Of a stretch of 64,000 bases of DNA, positions 9,709-17,810 are shown piece by piece. The translations under genes and the position numbers were made by a program. Numbering within the stretch: position 1 is the first letter of the stretch; each line of letters opens with the position of its first letter. Below the pieces are notes generated by a model that saw only the letters and a program-made list of their open reading frames with translations, made no database searches and was not told where the DNA came from. The DNA is from Taishania sp037189645 (GTDB taxonomy: Bacteria > Bacteroidota > Bacteroidia > Flavobacteriales_D > Crocinitomicaceae). The stretch is from NCBI GenBank assembly GCA_037189645.1, contig JBBCIY010000001.1:195309-259308 (forward strand). The letters run 5' to 3'.

Positions 9709-9732
9709 TCCATAATTCCATCTTTTTTATAC

Positions 9733-9764
9733 AAGCAGGATCCGGTATGGTTCCTGCTTTTTTC
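9733..9764 (+). terminator. Rho-independent terminator after the DUF3078 gene
   Basis: AAGCAGGA (9733-9740) and TCCTGCTT (9752-9759) form a perfect 8-bp stem with an 11-nt loop, followed by a T-run to about 9763. Confidence 0.85.
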
Positions 9765-9799
9765 TTTTAAAATAAATCGTTCCGGGATAAGGTAAATGT

Positions 9800-9807
9800 T
9801 AACTTTG
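9800..9807 (+). promoter_or_regulatory. -7 box of heme A synthase gene
   Basis: TAACTTTG, an exact TAnnTTTG match, ends only 4 nt before the ATG at 9812. By the spacing seen at the SRP RNA gene in this window, transcription would start at or next to the ATG, so the mRNA is probably leaderless. Confidence 0.6.
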
Positions 9808-9811
9808 CAGC

Positions 9812-10861
9812 ATGGTAAAGCGCTTAAAGAAACTACAGAAATTCAATTGGGTGGTGCTCACCTTTATTTTCCTGGTGGTGGTCGCAGGGAGCTTCGTGAG
9901 AGTAACAGGCAGCGGCATGGGATGCCCGGACTGGCCGAAATGTTTTGGCTACTGGATCCCGCCGACAGAAGAAAGCAGCCTGCCGGATGATTACCGGGAA
10001 AAATATGCGGAAGGAAGGGTGAAGAAGATTGAAAAATTTGCCCGTTTCCTGTCAGGTATCGGGTTGGGGGAGACGGCAGACCAGATCAGGAACGATCCGA
10101 ATCTGTTGACAGAACAGGAGTTCAATGCCGCGAAAACGTGGACGGAATACGTCAACCGTTTGTGTGGCTTCCTGGCCGGGAACGGGATGTTGCTGGCTTT
10201 CGTGTGGTTATTGGTGGTTTACCGGAAGCGAAAACTGGTATGGCTCTCGGTGCTGAACCTGTTCATCCTGGTTTTCCAGGCCTGGTTCGGTTCCATTGTT
10301 GTCGCGTCGAACTTGGTTCCGTGGACGATTACCGTACACATGCTGCTGGCACTGGTGATCCTGGCATTGCAGCTGTATCTCATTCACCTGCTTGGGAAAG
10401 AAATAGAGCTGCACAGCGATTCGCTGAGAAAATCCGGTGATGCACCTGTTTATACTGTCCCGAAATGGATGTTCTGGCTCATTGTGGTTAGTGCTGTTAT
10501 TACGACTTACCAGATCTTTTTAGGGACCCAGGTCCGGGAAATGATCGATGAAATGACGATCCAGGGAGTCACCCGGCAGGGGTGGTCTTCACAGCTGGGG
10601 TTGCCATTCTTCATACACAGGAGTTTTTCCTGGCTGGTGCTGGTGTTCATTGTACTGATCGCCTGGCAGAATGAAAAGACACTGAAGCTGAACCCCGTCC
10701 GGTGGCTTTTTGTGATCCTTGCAATTGAACTGGTTTCCGGGATCGTACTGGTGTATGCCAACATGCCGGGACTGGTCCAGATCGCGCATTTGTTCTTTGC
10801 AGTTATCCTGTTCTGTATCTTTACCATGATGCTGTTCCGGTTACGGATCGCACGTTCTTAA
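9812..10861 (+). CDS. ctaA: Heme A synthase, COX15/CtaA family
   Basis: 349 residues with about eight hydrophobic segments. The enzyme oxidises the C8 methyl of heme O to make heme A for cytochrome c oxidase, in the inner membrane. The first membrane segment is followed by the family hallmark RVTGSGMGCPDWPKCFG. Later come EYVNRLCGF, HMLLALVIL, IHRSFSWLV and QIAHLFFA, which carry the heme-ligand histidines. The hydrophilic loop at 50-105 is longer than in Bacillus CtaA, as usual for Bacteroidota members. The TauE/SafE gene follows within 12 nt, so the two are cotranscribed. Confidence 0.93.
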   Translation: MVKRLKKLQKFNWVVLTFIFLVVVAGSFVRVTGSGMGCPDWPKCFGYWIPPTEESSLPDDYREKYAEGRVKKIEKFARFLSGIGLGETADQIRNDPNLLTEQEFNAAKTWTEYVNRLCGFLAGNGMLLAFVWLLVVYRKRKLVWLSVLNLFILVFQAWFGSIVVASNLVPWTITVHMLLALVILALQLYLIHLLGKEIELHSDSLRKSGDAPVYTVPKWMFWLIVVSAVITTYQIFLGTQVREMIDEMTIQGVTRQGWSSQLGLPFFIHRSFSWLVLVFIVLIAWQNEKTLKLNPVRWLFVILAIELVSGIVLVYANMPGLVQIAHLFFAVILFCIFTMMLFRLRIARS

Positions 10862-10873
10862 TTGCTGGGGGAA

Positions 10874-11680
10874 ATGTATGTTTTAGGCTTGTTCTTGTCG
10901 TGGGTTATCGGTGTCATCCTTGGATTGGTAGGAGGGGGGGGCGCCATTCTGACCATCCCGCTGGTTGTTTACCTGTTCGGGCAGTCTACCGATACGGCAA
11001 CAACCTACTCGCTGGTGATCGTTACTTTTTCTTCGCTGGTGGGTGTCATCCAGCGATTTGGCACCAAACAGATCTCTTACAAAGAGGCGTTGCTGTTCGT
11101 ATTCCCGAGCATGACCCTCGCTTTCCTGATCCGGCGCTACCGGAAGCTGGTCATTCCTCACGAGTTTGAGCTGTTCGGCATCAACCTGACCCGTGATTTT
11201 GTTATTGATGTACTGTTGGTAGTTGTCATGCTGATTGTAGCCTACCGGATGCTGATCTCTTTCAGGGAGCTGGAGCAGAAGATCAGGCCCATTTCCACAG
11301 GGAGGATCATGTTCCTGGGGTTGATCACAGGAGGACTTTCGGGATTCCTGGGAGCCGGAGGAGGCTTCATCATCGTTCCGATATTGCTGGGACTCGGCCT
11401 GGAAACCAAACGGGCGATCGGGACATCCCTGTTCATTATCACGATCCAGTCTGCGATCGCGTTGCTGGGAGACCTCTCGGTGACTTCGGTTGAAGAGCTG
11501 ATGGCACTGGATTGGGAACTGGTGTTTACGCTGACCTTTTTGTCCATTGCCGGTGTCTTTATCGGAACCTTGCTACAACGCAGGATCTCAGGCAGAAAGC
11601 TGCGCATGTTATTCGCAGGGCTGCTGGTCGTGCTGGCGGTTTTAATTTTTATTGACAGAATTTTATTCTTTCTGTACTGA
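10874..11680 (+). CDS. TauE/SafE family anion permease
   Basis: 268 residues from the ATG at 10874; an in-frame TTG at 10862 directly abuts the ctaA stop and is less likely. Two halves each carry the family's glycine-rich helix: GLVGGGGAILTIPLVVYL near the N-terminus and GFLGAGGGFIIVPILL in the second half. Eight or so hydrophobic helices. TauE/SafE proteins export or import sulfite, sulfoacetate or other small organic anions; the substrate here is not evident. Placement behind heme A synthase suggests shared transcription rather than a known joint pathway. Confidence 0.85.
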   Translation: MYVLGLFLSWVIGVILGLVGGGGAILTIPLVVYLFGQSTDTATTYSLVIVTFSSLVGVIQRFGTKQISYKEALLFVFPSMTLAFLIRRYRKLVIPHEFELFGINLTRDFVIDVLLVVVMLIVAYRMLISFRELEQKIRPISTGRIMFLGLITGGLSGFLGAGGGFIIVPILLGLGLETKRAIGTSLFIITIQSAIALLGDLSVTSVEELMALDWELVFTLTFLSIAGVFIGTLLQRRISGRKLRMLFAGLLVVLAVLIFIDRILFFLY

Positions 11681-11698
11681 TATTTCATTTCCAAATAC

Positions 11699-11706
11699 TA
11701 TATTTG
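11699..11706 (+). promoter_or_regulatory. -7 box of the tRNA gene
   Basis: TATATTTG fits TAnnTTTG and ends 29 nt before the mature tRNA 5' end, leaving a short leader for RNase P removal. Confidence 0.55.
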
Positions 11707-11735
11707 CACCCCAACTGGAATTTTAACATTCCACA

Positions 11736-11809
11736 GGTCCTATAGCTCAGTTGGTTAGAGCACCTGACTCATAATCAGGTGGTCGCTGGTTCGAGCCCAG
11801 CTGGGACCA
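11736..11809 (+). tRNA. tRNA with CAU anticodon, probably tRNA-Ile2
   Basis: A complete 74-nt cloverleaf: acceptor GGTCCTA/TGGGACC, D arm GCTC/GAGC, anticodon arm CCTGA-CTCATAA-TCAGG, T arm GCTGG-TTCGAGC-CCAGC, discriminator A. The anticodon is CAT, so it is tRNA-Met or the lysidine-modified tRNA-Ile2 that reads AUA. The acceptor pairs C4-G69 and C5-G68 are features recognised by TilS, and the variable/T-arm region (GGTCGCTGG) resembles E. coli tRNA-Ile2 rather than elongator Met, so Ile2 is favoured. CCA is not encoded. A strong terminator follows. Confidence 0.93.
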
Positions 11810-11814
11810 CAGGT

Positions 11815-11846
11815 AAAGTCGCCTTGTTAAGGCGACTTTTATTTTT
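11815..11846 (+). terminator. Rho-independent terminator after the tRNA
   Basis: An 11-bp perfect stem, AAAGTCGCCTT (11815-11825) with AAGGCGACTTT (11829-11839), a 3-nt loop and a following T-rich tract. Confidence 0.9.
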
Positions 11847-11937
11847 TACAGAGGAATTCCATAAGATTACGTAAGGAACTATGTACTCTTTTCAGGGCTT
11901 AAACTATCCTATAATTGCCCGCAGATGTGATAATTGC

Positions 11938-11964
11938 TGATGTACCTTTGGGTGTTTGGCACAC
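11938..11964. repeat. Short repeat downstream of tandem paralog 1 (copy 1)
   Basis: TGATGTACCTTTGGGTGTTT followed by GGCACACG. A second copy at 12367-12392 differs by one missing G and a few substitutions. On the minus strand each copy lies just 3' of a paralog (11979 and 12430 genes), so the duplicated unit includes downstream sequence as well as the gene. Confidence 0.6.
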
Positions 11965-11978
11965 GCTTGGGGATTATT

Positions 11979-12311
11979 TTATTCATCTTTGGAAAGAATA
12001 ACGGTTTCATAACGTATACTTCCTGCGCCTCCCAAGGGAGAGGCATAGCCATAGGATTGTGACAAACTATATCCTTTATTTAACCATTTATCCATTTCTA
12101 TTTTCAAATAGGCTTGTTCGGGTTTGTCTTTACTAAACTTTACTACTTGGGAAGTGGTATTGTCTTGGTCATCTACAACCTGTAACGTAATCTCTCTTCC
12201 CGAAGTAATGGTAGTTATTATCACCGTCGATTTTTGCTGTGCGCTGACATTTCCTATCCCCAGAAACAGTATAGCTGTAACAGCCAGCAGTATTAATTTT
12301 GTGTTTTTCAT
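11979..12311 (-). CDS. Small secreted protein, tandem paralog 1
   Basis: 110 residues. The signal peptide MKNTKLILLAVTAILFLGIG (then NVSAQ) is nearly identical to those of the next three genes, while the mature part differs. The shared mature pattern is a short N-terminal beta-strand (STVII), a helix ending in a K/DKWLNKGY-like motif, then a final strand ending in ILSKDE. The strand-helix-strand layout with a Trp-x-x-x-G-Y turn recalls DUF4177-like small domains, but this is only a resemblance. Last gene of the array in transcription order. Function unknown. Confidence 0.75.
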   Translation of the reverse strand: MKNTKLILLAVTAILFLGIGNVSAQQKSTVIITTITSGREITLQVVDDQDNTTSQVVKFSKDKPEQAYLKIEMDKWLNKGYSLSQSYGYASPLGGAGSIRYETVILSKDE

Positions 12312-12366
12312 ACTTTATATTAAAATCGTTATGTTGTTTATTTAATTACATGCATCCTATTTCAGT

Positions 12367-12392
12367 TGATGTACCTTTGGTGTTTGACACAT
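12367..12392. repeat. Short repeat downstream of tandem paralog 2 (copy 2)
   Basis: Second copy of the element at 11938-11964 (TGATGTACCTTTGGTGTTTG then ACACATG). It lies between paralogs 2 and 1. Confidence 0.6.
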
Positions 12393-12429
12393 GTTCTTTT
12401 TTTGATTAGTGTATAGTGATTGGGTTTAT

Positions 12430-12753
12430 TTATTCTTCCTTGATCAAAACAAATAAAACTCTCTCAGAAGATGTGCCCACTGTACTGGAAGTAGCTTCTA
12501 TAAGTTTGTAGCCTTGATCCAGCCAAAAGTCTGCTTCTTTTTTCATAGAAGCGAAGAAATTATCTTCTTTACTCTTTGATATTTTCTTTTCTACTTCATA
12601 ATCCGATTTTATAATTTCAATTTCATACCTTGATCCTACGAGGTCTGTTTTTCCTGTAATTATTACTGTTGATTTTTGCTGTGCGCTGGCATTTCCTATT
12701 CCCAAAAATAGCATGGCGGTAACAGCCAGCAGCATTAATTTTGTGTTTTTCAT
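12430..12753 (-). CDS. Small secreted protein, tandem paralog 2
   Basis: 107 residues. Same signal peptide as its neighbours (MKNTKLMLLAVTAMLFLGIG), cleaved near SAQ. The mature chain starts STVIITG and contains a Lys/Glu-rich segment, then ADFWLDQGYKLIEA, matching the WxxxGY turn of the other paralogs, and ends LFVLIKEE. It starts 18 nt after the stop of paralog 3, so the two are cotranscribed. No known function. Confidence 0.75.
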   Translation of the reverse strand: MKNTKLMLLAVTAMLFLGIGNASAQQKSTVIITGKTDLVGSRYEIEIIKSDYEVEKKISKSKEDNFFASMKKEADFWLDQGYKLIEATSSTVGTSSERVLFVLIKEE

Positions 12754-12771
12754 ATTCTTTTATTAGTACTG

Positions 12772-13101
12772 TTACCGTTCTAAAATAATTGTAGTGCGAG
12801 ACACTGTTTCCCCAGAGGTTGAAAGATGGCTGATTTGGTATCCTTCCTGTTTCCATCTTTCAAGTTCTTTTTGAATAAGTACTCCATTATTAGCAGAGAT
12901 GTCTGAATCATGACCCTTTTCTAAAGCTATCTTACTGATTTTTCCCTCTGAATCAATTGTAACAAGTCCTGTTTTCGCACCGCTTCCCTCAATTACTCGA
13001 ATAATAACCATTTTTGAAGTGTTTTCCTGAGCACTCACATTTCCCACTCCCAGAAACAATATAGCTGTAACAGCCAGCAGTATTAATTTTGCGTTTTTCA
13101 T
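12772..13101 (-). CDS. Small secreted protein, tandem paralog 3
   Basis: 109 residues. Shared signal peptide (MKNAKLILLAVTAILFLGVG), cleavage near SAQ. The mature part (TSKMVIIRVIEGSGAKTG...) is the most divergent of the four but keeps LERWKQEGYQISHLS and a final strand TTIILER. It differs from the others in having a Gly-rich hairpin near the start of the mature chain. Function unknown. Confidence 0.75.
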   Translation of the reverse strand: MKNAKLILLAVTAILFLGVGNVSAQENTSKMVIIRVIEGSGAKTGLVTIDSEGKISKIALEKGHDSDISANNGVLIQKELERWKQEGYQISHLSTSGETVSRTTIILER

Positions 13102-13163
13102 GTCTTTTTATTTTGAGATTATTTGTTGATTACTTTCTTTGGGTATATCTTTTCCAAGATTAG

Positions 13164-13481
13164 TTATTCTTTGATCAAAATATAAATTGTTTCATTTGCA
13201 TTACTCAAAGAACGTGATACAGTAGAATTCATTAGGATATAACCTTCTAAAATCCATTTATCCAATTCTTTTTTTAAAGCCACAAGTGCATTTTCATCCT
13301 TAGTTTTACTTTTTAATTCGTAGCTTGTGTAATCCGGTTTAACTGTATTTATCACATATGCATATTCACCGACAATATACGCTTTTATTAGCACCGTGGA
13401 TTTCTCCTGTGCACGCACATTTCCCATTCCCAGAAACAGTATGGCTGTAACAGCCAGCAGTATTAATTTTACGTTTTTCAT
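13164..13481 (-). CDS. Small secreted protein, tandem paralog 4 (first in transcription order)
   Basis: 105 residues. Signal peptide MKNVKLILLAVTAILFLGMG, cleavage near RAQ. Mature part STVLIKAYIVGE, then a helix with LKKELDKWILEGYILMNS and a last strand TIYILIKE. The clearest example of the family's beta-alpha-beta layout. It is the promoter-proximal member of four same-strand genes spanning 11979-13481. No -7 box of exact TAnnTTTG form was found upstream. Confidence 0.75.
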   Translation of the reverse strand: MKNVKLILLAVTAILFLGMGNVRAQEKSTVLIKAYIVGEYAYVINTVKPDYTSYELKSKTKDENALVALKKELDKWILEGYILMNSTVSRSLSNANETIYILIKE

Positions 13482-13594
13482 AGTTCTTTATTTTAGTATT
13501 ATTCAAGGTGTAACAATCGTTTGGTAAATGAAAATATTTAATCCGATATTTACTTCAAATATACATACCAAACAACTAATTTTGATAGTTCCAG

Positions 13595-13625
13595 AAACGT
13601 GTATCTTCCAAGGTACACGTTTTTT
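13595..13625. terminator. Hairpin between the DPP-IV gene and the paralog array
   Basis: AACGTGTA (13596-13603) pairs with TACACGTT (13614-13621), followed by Ts on the plus strand. On the minus strand it lies 22 nt after the peptidase stop, where it can end that transcript, although its minus-strand T-run is short. Confidence 0.55.
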
Positions 13626-13646
13626 AAGTTGTATTCAGCTGTATGC

Positions 13647-15809
13647 TTACAAATTCTTCTTCACGTAATCCAGCATCATCTTAAACAGGTGTTCACGTGT
13701 ATTGCCACCGTATATCCCGTGATTCCTGTTCGGGTAAATGAAGAAATCGAATTGCTTGTTGGCGGCAATTAAAGCATTGGCCATTTCCAGTGCATTCTGG
13801 TAATGTACATTGTCATCTCCTGATCCGTGGATAAGGAAGTAGTTTCCCTGTAGCTGGCTGGCGAAATAGATAGGGGAATTGTCGTTGTACCCGCTTTCAT
13901 TTTCCTGTGGCGTGCGCATAAAACGCTCTGTGTAGATATTGTCGTAATATTTCCAGTTGGTAACGGGAGCAACTGCGATCCCCATTTTGAACAGCCCGTT
14001 TCCTTTTGTCATGGCGAGCGAAGTCATGAATCCTCCGTAGCTCCATCCCTGGATCCCGATCCGGCTTCCGTCAACATAGCTGTATGTCTGCAGTAATTCA
14101 GCGACATCAATGAAATCTTCCGTTTCGTATTTCCCCAGCTGCAGGTAGGTCTTGTCTTTGAATTCCTTACCCCTGTACATCGTTCCTCTCGGGTCAACGG
14201 AAACCACGATATAGCCTTCCTGGACCAGGAGCTGGTGCCATGAAATGTTGAAATCCCAGCCGTCTGCTACGGTATTTGATCCCGGACCTCCGTATATGCT
14301 GATGTATACAGGATATTTCTTTGAAGCGTCAAAATGGTTGGGTTTGATCATCCAGCCATTGAGCGAACGTCCTTCCAGGTCGAAGGTAACGAACTCCTTT
14401 GGTGCGAATTCATGCCTTGCCATCCGGCTTTTTAACCGTTCATTGTTTTCCATGACAGCGATCTCCTTCCCGTTATTGTCACAAAGGGTATAAACCGGAG
14501 GTGTATTTGCAGTGCTGTAATTTTTCACAAAGTAATTCATTCCCGGGGTGAAATCGGCATCATTCTGGCCTGTTTCGGAGCTGATGGCAAGATCTTTTTT
14601 CCCTTTCAGGTCTGTTTTGTAAATTCCTTTGTGGATAGCACCTTTCTTCGCAGCAGTATAGTAAACGAATTTATTCTGATTGTCGATCCCGCAAAAGTCA
14701 ATGACGTCCCAGCTTCCTTTTGTGATCTGGGTTTCGGATCCGTCAAACCCGATCCTGTAAATGTGGTTGAACCCGTTTTTTTCGCTTGTGCGCAGAATCG
14801 AAGCGCCATCGTTCAGGAAGATCAGATTGTCATCAATATCAATGTAGGTGCCGGAATTTTCGGTGTAGAACGCTGTTGCAGCCCAACCGTTTCCTTTTTG
14901 CTCAACTTTGTGATAAACGACCTGGCTCTGATGCCTGTTCATCGTTTGTAATACCAGTACATTGTTCACATTCGACCAGGAAATACGGGGAATGTATTCG
15001 TAATTCCCTAATTTCACTTCGGCAGTGGACTGGTTGTCCAGCGAGTAGATGTGCGCCGTTACTTTCGAGTTGTCTTCACCTGCTTTCGGGTATTTGAAAG
15101 TATATAACTGCGGGTACAATTCACCCACATTGTATTCCATTGTAAACTCCTTGACGTTCGATTCGTCAAATTTCAGGAACGCGATGTTCCTGCTGTCCGG
15201 AGACCATCCGAATGCCTGTGTCACCGCGAATTCTTCTTCGTATACCCAGTCCGTTGTTCCGTTGATGATCTCGTTCGTTTTGCCGTCAGTGGTGATCTGG
15301 GTTGTTTTTCCTGCTGCCAGGTCCTTAACGAACAGGTTGTTCTGGCGGATGTATGCGATGTATTTCCCGTCAGGAGAGAAGGTAGCCAGTGTCTGGGGAG
15401 CACCGGAATCATCCAGTTGTTCCAGTGACTTTGTTTTCAAATCGTAGATGAAATAGTAGGCTGCGTAACTGTGCCGGTAGATAGCTGACATGTCTGTAAG
15501 CAATAACAGTTTGGTCTCATCCTGGTTAAAGGAATAATCGTCAACGGAAAGTTCCTCACCGTTAAATGCCAGCTCTGAAAGCTTTAGGATCGTTTCTCCG
15601 CTTTCCTTATAGGCTGTAATTTTATGTTTTGTGATATCGCCTGATTGCGAAATCCGGGTAAAGTGCTGTCCATCTTTCATTCCGTTGAATCCATTGACAC
15701 CGGCAGGGAAGAACTGGTAGGTCCTGTAGATCGACTCTACTGAAATATCCTTTTGAGCGAACGATGTACCGAACGCCAATAAAACAAGAGCAAGGCTGAG
15801 TTTACACAT
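13647..15809 (-). CDS. Dipeptidyl peptidase IV, S9B family serine peptidase
   Basis: 720 residues with a signal peptide (cleaved near SFAQ). An N-terminal beta-propeller (about 30-480) holds the double-Glu motif DWVYEEEF, which in DPP-IV grips the substrate amino terminus. The C-terminal alpha/beta hydrolase carries the catalytic Ser590 in GWSYGGF, the Asp in GSGDDNVH (665/666) and His697 in NRNHGI. It releases X-Pro dipeptides from peptide N-termini in the periplasm. Single-gene unit on the minus strand; the SRP RNA gene lies divergently upstream. Confidence 0.93.
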   Translation of the reverse strand: MCKLSLALVLLAFGTSFAQKDISVESIYRTYQFFPAGVNGFNGMKDGQHFTRISQSGDITKHKITAYKESGETILKLSELAFNGEELSVDDYSFNQDETKLLLLTDMSAIYRHSYAAYYFIYDLKTKSLEQLDDSGAPQTLATFSPDGKYIAYIRQNNLFVKDLAAGKTTQITTDGKTNEIINGTTDWVYEEEFAVTQAFGWSPDSRNIAFLKFDESNVKEFTMEYNVGELYPQLYTFKYPKAGEDNSKVTAHIYSLDNQSTAEVKLGNYEYIPRISWSNVNNVLVLQTMNRHQSQVVYHKVEQKGNGWAATAFYTENSGTYIDIDDNLIFLNDGASILRTSEKNGFNHIYRIGFDGSETQITKGSWDVIDFCGIDNQNKFVYYTAAKKGAIHKGIYKTDLKGKKDLAISSETGQNDADFTPGMNYFVKNYSTANTPPVYTLCDNNGKEIAVMENNERLKSRMARHEFAPKEFVTFDLEGRSLNGWMIKPNHFDASKKYPVYISIYGGPGSNTVADGWDFNISWHQLLVQEGYIVVSVDPRGTMYRGKEFKDKTYLQLGKYETEDFIDVAELLQTYSYVDGSRIGIQGWSYGGFMTSLAMTKGNGLFKMGIAVAPVTNWKYYDNIYTERFMRTPQENESGYNDNSPIYFASQLQGNYFLIHGSGDDNVHYQNALEMANALIAANKQFDFFIYPNRNHGIYGGNTREHLFKMMLDYVKKNL

Positions 15810-15954
15810 AATCAGTTTTTTTTGAGTTGCTAAAATACGATTTATAGGAGATATAGACGAAAATTGTACGAAAGTTTAAATCATGGCCCGGCCGGGTAAG
15901 GTAAGCAGGGAAGAATAAAATGCTGTCATTTCTTTTCCAATTCAAAAAAATGAC

Positions 15955-15962
15955 TAATTTTG
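15955..15962 (+). promoter_or_regulatory. -7 box of the SRP RNA gene
   Basis: TAATTTTG, an exact TAnnTTTG box. The first base of the SRP RNA terminal stem (15967) is 4 nt after its last base, which calibrates box-to-start spacing in this genome. Confidence 0.7.
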
Positions 15963-15966
15963 CGCC

Positions 15967-16064
15967 GGGGTAAGTCTTGTACGACCAGCTCCCTTCTAAT
16001 CCCCCAGGACAGGAATGTAGCAAGGGCTGAAGGTTGTAGCGGTGCGATATGAGTAGCTTGCCCC
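15967..16064 (+). ncRNA. ffs: Bacterial small SRP RNA (4.5S RNA)
   Basis: The conserved domain IV is plain: CCCAGGACAGGAATGTAGCA, with a GGAA tetraloop and the asymmetric loop that binds Ffh, as in E. coli 4.5S RNA. The ends pair: GGGGTAAG (15967-15974) with CTTGCCCC (16057-16064, one G-U). A T-run at 16065-16074 terminates it. It targets signal-peptide proteins to the membrane with Ffh and FtsY. About 98 nt, the usual size without an Alu domain. An open reading frame starting at 16049 runs through its 3' end and should not be taken as protein there. Confidence 0.92.
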
Positions 16065-16096
16065 TCTTTTTTTGTCCTTTACTGAAATACTTCACT

Positions 16097-16738
16097 ATGG
16101 AATTTATCTCCGACGAGCTGGACCGGTATGTATGTGATCATACCGAAAATGAACCCGGTTATTTAAAAGAGCTGAACCGGAAAACACACCTTGAAGTGCT
16201 GCAGCCGAGAATGCTGAGCGGTCACTTTCAGGGAAGGGTGCTGAGTATGCTTTCGCATATGATCCGTCCGAAACGGATCCTGGAGATCGGTACGTATACA
16301 GGATATTCCGCGTTGTGCCTGGCAGAAGGGCTTACGGATGACGGTCTGCTGATCACCATTGATGTGAATGAAGAGCTGGAGGAAATGGTCACTTCTTTTA
16401 TCACGAAATCAGGATTGGAGCACAAGATCAGGAACCTGGTCGGGGACGCCACACAGATTATCCCGGAACTGGACGAAGCATTCGATATTGTTTTTATCGA
16501 TGCCGATAAGAAGAATTACATCAACTATTACAACCTGGTCTTCAATAAAGTCAGACAGGGAGGATACATCATTGCCGACAATGTACTGTGGTCGGGTAAA
16601 GTATTGGAAGACCACGAAAAGCTGGATAAATCCACGCAGGTGATCATGGATTACAATAAGCTGATCCATGAAGATGAACGCGTTCAGGAAGTGCTGCTCC
16701 CGGTAAGAGACGGGCTGATGATCGCCCGGAAAAAGTGA
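16097..16738 (+). CDS. Class I SAM-dependent O-methyltransferase (COMT-like)
   Basis: 213 residues from the ATG at 16097. The frame is open further back, but that region is the SRP RNA and its terminator. The fold shows SAM motif I as ILEIGTYTGYSALCLAEGL, then the acidic ITIDVNEE, the metal-binding FIDADKKNY and DNVLWSGKV, and the final LMIARKK, all typical of the small cation-dependent O-methyltransferase family (PF01596). These methylate catechol-like or related hydroxyls; the native substrate is unknown. Monocistronic, 32 nt after the SRP RNA. Confidence 0.9.
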   Translation: MEFISDELDRYVCDHTENEPGYLKELNRKTHLEVLQPRMLSGHFQGRVLSMLSHMIRPKRILEIGTYTGYSALCLAEGLTDDGLLITIDVNEELEEMVTSFITKSGLEHKIRNLVGDATQIIPELDEAFDIVFIDADKKNYINYYNLVFNKVRQGGYIIADNVLWSGKVLEDHEKLDKSTQVIMDYNKLIHEDERVQEVLLPVRDGLMIARKK

Positions 16739-16781
16739 GGCATGAAGTAGAATTCTGAGGATATAAGCTGACTATTTTATT

Positions 16782-17810
16782 CTAGATGCTTTTTCCCAGC
16801 CACCTCAATACGTTCCCGTACCAGATCTCTTGTGATTCCTGAGGAGTTAAGATACCGGCTTCCACTGCGAAATCAATGACACGTCCGGGGTAGGAGCGGG
16901 CTACGCCTTCCATTTCTCCCAACGGGTAAGGGTCGTCCAGCCCTGCAACGATCTGTCCGGCACCAACCCTTATTTTGAGCAATTGCAGCGTATAGGAGTC
17001 GTGCACGAGCGTATCAAAGAAAACGTTGGGATGTCCGAGGGTGTTTCTCGGATCTTTTGCCCCTCCGAACAAATCAGGCCGTCCGTCATATCCCTGCAGG
17101 CGGCGTCCGTAATTCGCCTGTCCAAGCATACAGCCGTGGGCAAAGCAGGTACGGATGTCCGGAAAACGGTTGACGAAATCTTTCAGGGAGAAAAAATGCA
17201 GTGCATCAGCTGTCTGCGCCATCATCCAGACCAAATGAAAACGCCAGTACTCGTCTTTTAATTTTACCATTTTTTCCCCGTCGTAGGGATGTATTTCAAT
17301 GGCTAATTTGTAATGGTTGGCCAGCTCAAAGATCGGGTAAACGGATTCATCCATAACGGTCAGCCATTCTTCTTCCGCATTTAAAAAATGAGTAGGCAGG
17401 CAGAGCACTTTTAATCCCAGCTCTTCCACACTTCGTTCCATTTCTTTTAATGCATCTTCCAAATGGAGCGGCTGAACAACGAATCCGCAGGTGAACTTGT
17501 CAGGGTGTTCGCGTTGTATCTTCGCGTTGAAATCATTTTGCCAGCGGATGGTGTCATATGTATCCTGCCGGTTCCATCCATTACAGTAGATCTGTGATAA
17601 ATTGAGCATTACGGCATGGTCGATCTTGTATTTTTCCATCCATTCCAGCTTTTCCTTCAGGAAAAAACTCGGATCGGTAATCGGACGTTTCCAGTCTCCC
17701 TGGCGCATGAACTGCTTGTCATCATCAATTGAAAACAGCTTTTTATCTTTCAGAAATTGAGGTATTTCAGCTGGTTCAGGCAAAATATGCCCATGTCCGT
17801 TAATTCTCAT
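16782..17810 (-). CDS. Amidohydrolase family protein, ACMSD-like
   Basis: 342 residues of the amidohydrolase-2 (PF04909) family. Metal ligands are visible as HGH near the N-terminus (NGHGHILP, His6 and His8), a middle His in AIEIHPYDG, then CFAHGC, and a late Asp in GLDDPYPLG. Family members include aminocarboxymuconate semialdehyde decarboxylase of the kynurenine pathway. In some Bacteroidota similar proteins accompany kynurenine genes, but none are nearby here, so the substrate is open. Convergent with the methyltransferase gene. Confidence 0.82.
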   Translation of the reverse strand: MRINGHGHILPEPAEIPQFLKDKKLFSIDDDKQFMRQGDWKRPITDPSFFLKEKLEWMEKYKIDHAVMLNLSQIYCNGWNRQDTYDTIRWQNDFNAKIQREHPDKFTCGFVVQPLHLEDALKEMERSVEELGLKVLCLPTHFLNAEEEWLTVMDESVYPIFELANHYKLAIEIHPYDGEKMVKLKDEYWRFHLVWMMAQTADALHFFSLKDFVNRFPDIRTCFAHGCMLGQANYGRRLQGYDGRPDLFGGAKDPRNTLGHPNVFFDTLVHDSYTLQLLKIRVGAGQIVAGLDDPYPLGEMEGVARSYPGRVIDFAVEAGILTPQESQEIWYGNVLRWLGKSI

